The position numbers and the translations under genes are program-made. Below the pieces are notes generated by a model that did not search any database, was not told the DNA's origin, and was given only the letters and a program-made list of their open reading frames with translations. 21,908 nt of DNA from JBBSGC01 sp038254525 (lineage in GTDB: Bacteria; Actinomycetota; Actinomycetes; Propionibacteriales; Nocardioidaceae), in contig JBBSGC010000017.1 in the NCBI GenBank assembly GCA_038254525.1, positions 1-21,908 on the forward strand. The letters are read 5' to 3'. Positions 16,757 through 21,908 of this stretch are shown here, piece by piece. Numbering within the stretch: the first letter of the stretch is position 1; the number at the start of each line of letters is the position of its first letter.

Positions 16757-17148
16757 CGATCGCCTCGAGCAGCGCCTGCTGCTGAGGTGGCGACAGCTGC
16801 TCGAACCGTCGGGTCAATGCCGCCAATCGCCGTGACCGGCCCGCCTCGACCACGCCGCGGCCCTGCTCGGTGGCCGCGACCAGGTGCGCGCGACCGTCGT
16901 CAGGATCGGGTCGTCTGCGCACGTACCCGACCTGTTCCAAGGCAGTGACCATCCGGGTCATCGACCGCGCCGCACCACCCTCGAGCTCAGCCAGCTCACC
17001 GACCCGCAACAGACCTTTGCTTCACCAACGTGATCAGGGCGCTGAACGAGCCGTGACCGAGGGGCCCCGCGGGCGCGTCTCGCCGCAACAGCCGGCTCAG
17101 CCGAGCCAAACACAGGTACAGCCGCGCGACATCGAGGCTCTCGCTCAT
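16719..17148 (-). pseudogene. MarR-family regulator, frameshifted
   Basis: ATG 17148 begins MSESLDVARLYLCLARLSRL and runs through GSFSALITLVKQ, the first helices of a MarR protein. A single extra base in the AAA (TTT on the plus strand) at 17016-17018 then breaks the frame, which stops at 16996. The next frame continues exactly as expected: LLRVGELAELEGGAARSMTR, VTALEQVGYVRRRPDPDDGR (recognition helix and wing), and a dimerisation helix ending QQQALLEAIDA. The last residues run into sigma fossil sequence. MarR proteins usually repress the adjacent efflux gene, and here an MFS remnant overlaps its start. A one-base assembly error in the triplet would also explain the break. Confidence 0.85.
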
Positions 17149-17385
17149 CCCACAACGACCGTGCGGGGAGCAGCCTCGTCGCCGGCCGGCTCGCCCGCCA
17201 GCTCGTCGTGCACGTAGCGGGTGCCTCGGGCCAACGACGCGGCCGCCGCGACGACCATCATGATGGCCGCTGCGCTGAAGACGACGACCAGGCCACCGTG
17301 GAACGGCTCGGGAGATCAGGCGAGGGAAGAACTCCTTGCCGGTCAGGGTCGCGGCGTTCGCGTCCGGCAACCGGGCTCGACGGTA
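17145..17385 (-). pseudogene. C-terminal remnant of an EmrB/QacA MFS exporter
   Basis: The minus strand encodes RLPDANAATLTGKEFFPRLI, the segment before the last helix of EmrB/QacA drug exporters. After one extra base in CCC (17310-17312) the frame changes to EPFHGGLVVVFSAAAIMMVV, then AAAASLARGTRYVHDE, the last transmembrane helix and tail. The stop overlaps the MarR ATG as ATGA, preserving the typical exporter-regulator operon joint. The remaining ~400 N-terminal residues are absent. The deletion edge lies somewhere between about 17385 and the end of the ALDH gene at 17473, and that gap holds nothing else recognisable. Confidence 0.8.
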
Positions 17386-17472
17386 GCGAACCTGCAAGCC
17401 GTCGATGCTGCGCTGCAAGCCGTGCTGGCCCTGGACTGACAACGTCACCGTCCGGCATCAGGCGTCAGCCGC

Positions 17473-18354
17473 TCAGACGCCGATCGGGTGCCAGACGGTC
17501 TTGATCTCGAGCAGCGCGACCATCCGCTCGATGCCGGGCTCCGCCGCCCAGTCGGTCCCGGCAGGGCGGAGCACCCGCTTGAGGTTGTCGGCGGCCGCCT
17601 CCTCCAGCGTGCGGGCGAGCTCCGGGTCCGCACCGGCGAGGTCGATCGCGTTCACGTCCATGTGCGAGGCCAGCCAGGGGCCCACCTCGGCAGCGTCGCC
17701 GGTCAGCACGTTGACCACTCCACCGGGCACGTCGGAGGTGGCTAGCACCTCCGCCAGCGTGACGGCCGGCACCGGGCGTGCGTACGAGCTGACCACGACG
17801 ACCGTGTTGCCGGCCACGATCGCCGGAGCGAGCACGCCGACCAGGCCGAGCAGCGACGACGCCTGGGGCGCGAGCACCGCGACGATCCCGGTCGGCTCCG
17901 GAAGTGAGAAGTCGAAGTAGGGACCGGCCACGGCATTCGCCGAGCCGGTCACCTGCGCGAGCTTGTCGGCCCATCCGGCGTACCAGACCCACCGGTCGAC
18001 GGCGGCGTCCACAGCGGCGGCCGCGGCGCGCTCGGAGACGCCCTCGCCGGCGCGTACCTGCGCGACGAACTGTTCGCGCCGACCTTCCAGCATCTCCGCG
18101 ACACGGTAGAGGACCTGCCCACGGTTGTAGGGCGTGCGGCCCGACCAGTCAGGAAAGGCCTTGCGCGCCGCGACGACAGCGTCCCGAGCGTCCTTCCGCG
18201 ACGCCTTGGCCATGTTGGCCACGAAGCCGCCCTTCGCGTCGAGCGCGGCGTAGGTCCGCCCGCTCTCGCTGCGCGGAAAGCCGCCGCCAACAAAGAGCTT
18301 GTACGTCTTGCGCACCTCGACACGCGCGGGTCCGGTGGCCGTCGGATCGTTCAT
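17473..18354 (-). CDS. truncated ALDH-fold protein lacking catalytic residues
   Basis: This 293-residue protein matches the N-terminal and NAD-binding part of aldehyde dehydrogenases: KTYKLFVGGGFPRSESGRTY, WVWYAGWADKL, GIVAVLAPQASSLLGLVGVL (where active ALDHs have PWNFP), AGNTVVVVSS, and PGGVVNVLTG. It ends at EIKTVWHPIGV before any catalytic Cys domain. The catalytic Glu block ELGGK is replaced by AADNLKRVL. I believe it is naturally short, not broken: the frame is clean, the end is tidy, and similar short ALDHs follow deoC-ALDH in Streptomyces from memory. With the 479-residue ALDH it reproduces the two-domain layout of ALDH16, in which the second domain is inactive and structural. ATG 18354 overlaps the ALDH stop by four bases, so equimolar coupled synthesis is likely. 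Confidence 0.85.
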   Translation of the reverse strand: MNDPTATGPARVEVRKTYKLFVGGGFPRSESGRTYAALDAKGGFVANMAKASRKDARDAVVAARKAFPDWSGRTPYNRGQVLYRVAEMLEGRREQFVAQVRAGEGVSERAAAAAVDAAVDRWVWYAGWADKLAQVTGSANAVAGPYFDFSLPEPTGIVAVLAPQASSLLGLVGVLAPAIVAGNTVVVVSSYARPVPAVTLAEVLATSDVPGGVVNVLTGDAAEVGPWLASHMDVNAIDLAGADPELARTLEEAAADNLKRVLRPAGTDWAAEPGIERMVALLEIKTVWHPIGV

Positions 18355-19790
18355 CGCAGGTAGGCCGCCAACCCGTGCCGCCCGCCCTCACGCCCGTAGC
18401 CGGACTCCTGGTAGCCGCCGAAGGGGCTGGCCGGATCGAACCGGTTGAACGTGTTGGCCCACACCACACCGGCGCGCAGCGCGTCTGCCATCCAGAGGAT
18501 CCGGGACCCCTTCTCCGTCCAGACACCGGCGGACAAGCCGTACGGGGTGTTGTTGGCCTTCTCGACCGCCTCGGCCGGGGTGCGGAAGGTCAGCACCGAC
18601 AGCACGGGGCCGAAGATCTCCTCGCGGGCGATCCGGTGCGCCTGCGTGACGCCGGTGAAGATCGTGGGCGGGAACCAGTAGCCGTGCTCGGGCAGCTCAC
18701 AGGCCGGTGACCAGCGCTGCGCCCCCTCCGCGTCGCCCACGTCGGACAGCTCGTGGATGCGCGCCAGCTGCTCGGCGGAGTTGATCGCGCCGACATCGGT
18801 GTTCTTGTCGAGCGGGTCGCCGAGCCGCAGGGTCGCCATCCGCCGCTTGAGCGAGGTGAGCAGCTCGTCATTGGCGCTCTCCTGCACGAGCAGCCGCGAC
18901 CCAGCACAGCAGACATGGCCCTGGTTGAAGAAGATGCCGTTGACGATGCCCTCGACCGCCTGGTCGATCGGGGCGTCATCGAACACGATGTTGGCGGCCT
19001 TGCCGCCCAGCTCCAGCGTGACGCGCTTGGTGGATCCGGCGACCGCCCGGGCGATCGACTTGCCCACCTCGGTCGACCCCGTGAACGCCACCTTGTCGAC
19101 ATCGGGGTGGCCGACCAGCTCCTGCCCGGTGGCGCCCGCGCCGGTGACTATGTTGACGACCCCGGCCGGCAGCTCCGCCTGCTGGCACACGTCGGCGAAC
19201 AGCAGCGCGCTGAGCGGCGTCGTCTCGGCCGGCTTGAGCACCACGGTGTTGCCGGCGGCCAGGGCGGGGGCGATCTTCCAGGCCAGCATCATCAGCGGGA
19301 AGTTCCACGGGATCACCTGGGCGGCGACGCCCAACGGCCGAGGGTCGGGACCCTGCCCGGCGTAGGACAGCTTGTCGGCCCAGCCCGCGTAGTAGAAGAA
19401 CCAGGCACTCGCCATCGGCACGTCGACGTCGCGCGACTCCTTGATCGGCTTGCCGTTGTCGAGCGTCTCGAGCACCGCGAACTCTCGTGACCGCTCGGCC
19501 AGGATGCGGGCGATCCGATAGAGGTACTTGGCCCGGTCGCGCCCCGGCATGAGCGACCAGACCCGCTCGTACGCCCGGCGCGCTGCGGCCACGGCGGCGT
19601 CCACGTCGGCCGGACCCGCCTCGGCGACCTCCGCGAGCACCTCCTCGCTGGCGGGGCTCACCGTCTTGAAGTGCCGGCCGTCGTGCGGCTCGACGAACTC
19701 GCCGCCGATGAACAAGCCGTAGGCGGACTTGATGTCGACGACCGAGCGCGACTCCGGAGCCGGCGCGTAGTCGAAGCCAGACCCACTCAT
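18351..19790 (-). CDS. NAD(P)-dependent aldehyde dehydrogenase
   Basis: This 479-residue full-length ALDH oxidises an aldehyde to the acid. Conserved features are PWNFP with oxyanion Asn163, Lys186 in VVLKPAE, the Rossmann FTGSTEVGK (236-244), general base Glu260 in LELGGK, catalytic Cys294 in GHVCCAG, EEIFGPVLSV (390-399) and SPFGGYQESGYGRE (455-468). It follows deoC by 15 bases with a strong AGGAGGA site, and its stop overlaps the start of the truncated ALDH. DeoC releases acetaldehyde, so acetaldehyde is the obvious candidate substrate, by context. The pairing with an inactive second ALDH domain suggests a split ALDH16-type enzyme. No signal peptide, so cytoplasmic. Confidence 0.93.
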   Translation of the reverse strand: MSGSGFDYAPAPESRSVVDIKSAYGLFIGGEFVEPHDGRHFKTVSPASEEVLAEVAEAGPADVDAAVAAARRAYERVWSLMPGRDRAKYLYRIARILAERSREFAVLETLDNGKPIKESRDVDVPMASAWFFYYAGWADKLSYAGQGPDPRPLGVAAQVIPWNFPLMMLAWKIAPALAAGNTVVLKPAETTPLSALLFADVCQQAELPAGVVNIVTGAGATGQELVGHPDVDKVAFTGSTEVGKSIARAVAGSTKRVTLELGGKAANIVFDDAPIDQAVEGIVNGIFFNQGHVCCAGSRLLVQESANDELLTSLKRRMATLRLGDPLDKNTDVGAINSAEQLARIHELSDVGDAEGAQRWSPACELPEHGYWFPPTIFTGVTQAHRIAREEIFGPVLSVLTFRTPAEAVEKANNTPYGLSAGVWTEKGSRILWMADALRAGVVWANTFNRFDPASPFGGYQESGYGREGGRHGLAAYLR

Positions 19791-19800
19791 GTGGTGACGG

Positions 19801-19807
19801 TCCTCCT
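19801..19807 (-). promoter_or_regulatory. strong Shine-Dalgarno site for the ALDH gene
   Basis: AGGAGGA on the minus strand lies ten bases before ATG 19790 and overlaps the TAG stop of deoC (TAGGAGGA). It links termination of deoC to initiation of the ALDH gene. Confidence 0.75.
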
Positions 19808-20768
19808 AGTCGAGGGTGAAGTAGTCGGACCCCGAGTATCGGCCGGTGCGCTGCCTGGTCCGCTGCATGAGCAGGTCGTTGAGCAGCGTGGAGGCCCCGA
19901 AGCGGAACCACGCCGGGTCGAGCCAGTCGGGGCCGGCCACCTCATTGACCACGACGAGGTGCCTGATCGCGTCCTTCGCCGAGCGGATGCCGCCGGCCGG
20001 CTTCACCCCGACCTGCGTCCCGGTCGCGTCGCGGAAGTCACGGACCGCTTCCAGCATCACCAGCACCATCGGCAGGGTGGCCGCCGGCTGTACCTTGCCG
20101 GTGCTGGTCTTGATGAAGTCGGCGCCGGCCATCATGGCCAGCCACGAGGCGCGCCGCACATTGTCGTAGGTGGCCAGCTCGCCGGTCTCCAGGATCACCT
20201 TGAGGTGCGCGCGGCTGCCGTCGGGCCGGGTGCACGCCTGCCGGATCGCAACGATCTCGTCGAAGACCTGCCCCAGACGCCCGGTCAGGAACGCGCCGCG
20301 GTCGATGACCATGTCGATCTCGTCGGCACCGGCCGCCACCGCATCGCGGGTGTCGGCCAGCTTGACCTCCATGCTGGCCCGCCCCGAGGGGAACGCGGTG
20401 GCGACGCCGGCGACGTGCACGCCGCTGCCGCGAAGCACCTCGACCGCGGTCGCGACCCGGTCGCCGTAGACGCACACCGCAGCGACGGGCGGGCAGGTCG
20501 GGTCGGCCGGGTCCGGCCGGACCGCCTTGGCCGCCAGCGCACGCACCTTGCCGGGGGTGTCCTGTCCCTCCAGCGTGGTCAGGTCGACCATCGAGATCGC
20601 CAGGTCCAGCGCGTACGCCTTGGCCGTGGTCTTGATGGATCGCGTCGCCAACCCGGCCGCGCGGGCTTCGGCGCCCACCGCGTCGACGCCGGGTAACCCG
20701 GCCAAGAATCGGCGCAACGACGACTCGGAGAGTGCGACGTCGTCGACGCTGGTCAGGGTGGGACTCAC
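19806..20768 (-). CDS. deoC: deoxyribose-phosphate aldolase
   Basis: This 320-residue class I aldolase splits 2-deoxyribose-5-phosphate to acetaldehyde and glyceraldehyde-3-phosphate. The E. coli Schiff-base Lys167 corresponds to Lys190 in HLKVILETGEL, Lys201 to Lys220 in FIKTSTGK, and Asp102 to Asp152 in ADEIDMVID. VGVKPAGGIRS (phosphate binding) and FRFGASTLLNDLL are intact. At 320 residues it is the longer type, like human DERA, not the ~259-residue E. coli form. GTG 20768 lies six bases after TAGACT and has no SD, which points to a leaderless start. It is first in an operon with both ALDH genes, an arrangement that removes the acetaldehyde product. The substrate would come from DeoA plus a phosphopentomutase. 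Confidence 0.95.
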   Translation of the reverse strand: MSPTLTSVDDVALSESSLRRFLAGLPGVDAVGAEARAAGLATRSIKTTAKAYALDLAISMVDLTTLEGQDTPGKVRALAAKAVRPDPADPTCPPVAAVCVYGDRVATAVEVLRGSGVHVAGVATAFPSGRASMEVKLADTRDAVAAGADEIDMVIDRGAFLTGRLGQVFDEIVAIRQACTRPDGSRAHLKVILETGELATYDNVRRASWLAMMAGADFIKTSTGKVQPAATLPMVLVMLEAVRDFRDATGTQVGVKPAGGIRSAKDAIRHLVVVNEVAGPDWLDPAWFRFGASTLLNDLLMQRTRQRTGRYSGSDYFTLD

Positions 20769-20774
20769 CGCCGC

Positions 20775-20780
20775 AGTCTA
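20775..20780 (-). promoter_or_regulatory. -10 box for a leaderless deoC transcript
   Basis: On the minus strand, TAGACT is followed by six bases and then GTG 20768. This puts the transcription start at the start codon. No -35 consensus is visible. Confidence 0.5.
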
Positions 20781-20802
20781 GGAGCGCGCGTGCGGATGGC
20801 GG

Positions 20803-20808
20803 TAGACG
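20803..20808 (+). promoter_or_regulatory. possible -10 box for the PH-domain gene
   Basis: TAGACG lies seven bases before ATG 20816, in the 47-base gap shared with divergent deoC. The sixth base is G where T is preferred. GAGG at 20808-20811 could alternatively be a ribosome site for ATG 20816 or ATG 20825. Confidence 0.3.
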
Positions 20809-20815
20809 AGGCACA

Positions 20816-21469
20816 ATGCCCGGTATGGAATCGTCGCGGTTCGTCACCCGCGGGCCGGCCAACGGGTCCGTTGAGAAGTTCACCCCGACGACGCGGGTCA
20901 GCTCCTACCTCGGACTGCTGGTCGTGGTCGGTGGCATCGCATTGACCCTCAGCGACGGCCACTCGGTCGCGCACTGGGCCGTCATTGCCGGCTGGTTGTT
21001 TCTCGCCACCACGCTGGTGCTGGTCAACCTGCGTCCCGCTGTGTACGCCCGGGCCGACTCGGTGCTGGTGCGCAACGCCTTGACCGACGTCGAGGTGCCC
21101 TGGCGGCTGATCACCTTGGTCGAGGTGCGCCACCTGTTGGAGATCGTCGCCGGCGACCGGGTGGTCAAGGCCCTGGCGTTCAGCCGCACGACACGTCAAC
21201 AACGGCGCTACGAGCGGACCGCCGGCGTCACCGTGCGGCGGTCGATGGACCAGCCGCTCACCGGCCGCGAGATGACCGAGGGCGTCGACTACACCGACTA
21301 CGTCGCACAGCGGCTCCGCGACCTGGTTCGCAAGCACTGCGGTGGGCAGGCAGGTGAGCCGGCGTCGGAGGGGTTGCGGGTGGTGACCCGGTGGCGCTGG
21401 GCCGAGGTCGCCGTGCTGGTCGTGCTGGCCGTCATGATGGTGGTGCTGATCGTCATCGCGCGGAGCTGA
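20816..21469 (+). CDS. PH-domain-containing membrane protein
   Basis: This 217-residue protein has two adjacent membrane helices (about residues 31-48 and 53-73), then a soluble segment starting PAVYARADSVLVRNALTDVE and VPWRLITLVEV. That pattern of short strands is typical of bacterial PH (bPH2-like) domains. It is followed by an Arg/Gln-rich stretch, and a final membrane helix (about 192-214) leads to the C-terminus. Proteins of this type are common next to deoC in actinomycetes from memory, but no biochemical role is known; bacterial PH domains are thought to mediate protein contacts at membranes. ATG 20816 and ATG 20825 are both possible starts. The gene is divergent from deoC and converges on the phosphohexomutase gene. 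Confidence 0.75.
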   Translation: MPGMESSRFVTRGPANGSVEKFTPTTRVSSYLGLLVVVGGIALTLSDGHSVAHWAVIAGWLFLATTLVLVNLRPAVYARADSVLVRNALTDVEVPWRLITLVEVRHLLEIVAGDRVVKALAFSRTTRQQRRYERTAGVTVRRSMDQPLTGREMTEGVDYTDYVAQRLRDLVRKHCGGQAGEPASEGLRVVTRWRWAEVAVLVVLAVMMVVLIVIARS

Positions 21470-21522
21470 CCCGCCGAAGTCGCGTCGCCGGCCGGCCTCT
21501 CACGGATCTCGAGACATTCGGG

Positions 21523-21542
21523 CTGTCGGGTCGACCGAACAG
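21523..21542. terminator. possible hairpin between convergent genes
   Basis: CTGTCGG and CCGAACAG can pair around a GTCGA loop with one bulged A. The hairpin ends exactly at the phosphohexomutase stop and lies 53 bases after the PH-gene stop. No T-run is present. It could serve both convergent transcripts. Confidence 0.35.
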
Positions 21543-21908
21543 TCACGACATCGGTCTAACGACCACCTCGGCGATGTCCCTCCGGATGACGTCGAGCCGC
21601 CCCGCAGCGGCGATGCGGGCAGCGACGACGTCGCCGTCGACCGGGACGACCACCTCGAGATAGCACTTGAGCTTCGGCTCGGTCCCGGAGGGCCTGATCA
21701 CCACGCGGCCAGCGCCGGCAAGGACGAAGCGCAGCGCGTCGGTCGGCGGCAGGTCCACCGACCCGGTTGCCAGGTCGTCGAGGCGTTCGACCGCTTGGTC
21801 GCCGAACCGGGCCGGCGGCGCCTCGCGCAGGTGGCTCATCGCGGCCGCGAGCTGGGACGGGTCGGACACGCGCACCGACAGCTGGTCGGTCGCGTGCAGC
21901 CCGTGCAA
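21543..21908 (-). CDS. phosphohexomutase C-terminal domain, cut by window edge
   Basis: Only the last 121 residues are present; the gene begins beyond the right edge. They form domain 4 of the alpha-D-phosphohexomutase family (phosphomannomutase/phosphoglucomutase), with the phosphate-binding loop RPSGTEPKLKCYLE that holds the substrate phosphate. The upstream PTDALRFVLAGAGRVV strand also fits. Catalytic Ser and metal loops are in the missing part, so specificity cannot be judged. In this neighbourhood a member of this family could act as the phosphopentomutase joining DeoA to DeoC, as human PGM2 does, but that is inference from location. The stop lies beside a hairpin shared with the convergent PH-domain gene. 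Confidence 0.88.
   Translation of the reverse strand: MHGLHATDQLSVRVSDPSQLAAAMSHLREAPPARFGDQAVERLDDLATGSVDLPPTDALRFVLAGAGRVVIRPSGTEPKLKCYLEVVVPVDGDVVAARIAAAGRLDVIRRDIAEVVVRPMS

Noticed and set aside
18753..19490. A 245-codon plus-strand frame within the ALDH gene
   Set aside because: It is an antisense shadow of a well-conserved ALDH and lacks a ribosome site or domain.

Overview
The window reads as chromosomal DNA from a high-GC actinomycete (Actinomycetota). GC is about 70% in most genes, GTG and TTG starts are common, and several genes appear to start leaderless a few bases after a TANNNT -10 box. The core gene content and order (SCO4848-like membrane protein, coenzyme-A mutase, M20 amidohydrolase, BMP nucleoside transporter, cdd, deoA, add, two aldehyde dehydrogenases, deoC, PH-domain protein, phosphohexomutase) resembles, from memory, the Streptomyces coelicolor SCO4848-SCO4916 region. 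No genus can be named from the sequence alone. No tRNA, rRNA, CRISPR array, insertion sequence or phage gene was seen.

Layout. 1-4.6 kb (+): a small membrane protein, a GH43-like beta-propeller protein, a B12-dependent acyl-CoA mutase large subunit without its own B12 domain, and an M20 amidohydrolase. 4.6-12.5 kb (+): a seven-gene nucleoside uptake and salvage operon: BMP lipoprotein, ABC ATPase, two permeases, cytidine deaminase, cytochrome P450, thymidine phosphorylase. All six junctions are 4-base ATGA/GTGA overlaps. 12.5-13.1 kb (-): a GNAT acetyltransferase. 13.2-13.6 kb (-): a decayed Ser/Thr kinase. 13.7-15.4 kb (+): an ECF sigma factor followed closely by adenosine deaminase. 15.5-16.4 kb (-): a lower-GC pair, a small exported protein and a zinc metalloprotease. 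16.5-17.4 kb (-): three gene fossils (sigma region 4, MarR regulator, MFS pump C-terminus). 17.5-20.8 kb (-): deoC, a full ALDH and a truncated ALDH, tightly coupled. 20.8-21.5 kb (+): a PH-domain membrane protein. 21.5-21.9 kb (-): the C-terminus of a phosphohexomutase-family enzyme.

How the genes fit together. The transporter should import (deoxy)nucleosides. Cdd and Add deaminate cytidine and adenosine species. DeoA releases thymine or uracil and deoxyribose-1-phosphate. A phosphomutase (perhaps the one cut by the right edge) would give deoxyribose-5-phosphate, DeoC would split it to acetaldehyde and glyceraldehyde-3-phosphate, and the ALDH pair would oxidise the acetaldehyde. Enzyme identities are well supported by motifs; the pathway assignment is inference.

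The best leads are the P450 embedded in the nucleoside operon, which has Ala where the I-helix Thr is expected; the split ALDH16-like gene pair; the block of broken regulatory and efflux genes at 13.2-17.4 kb; and the low-GC metalloprotease pair, whose likely signal peptide is visible only in a shifted frame.
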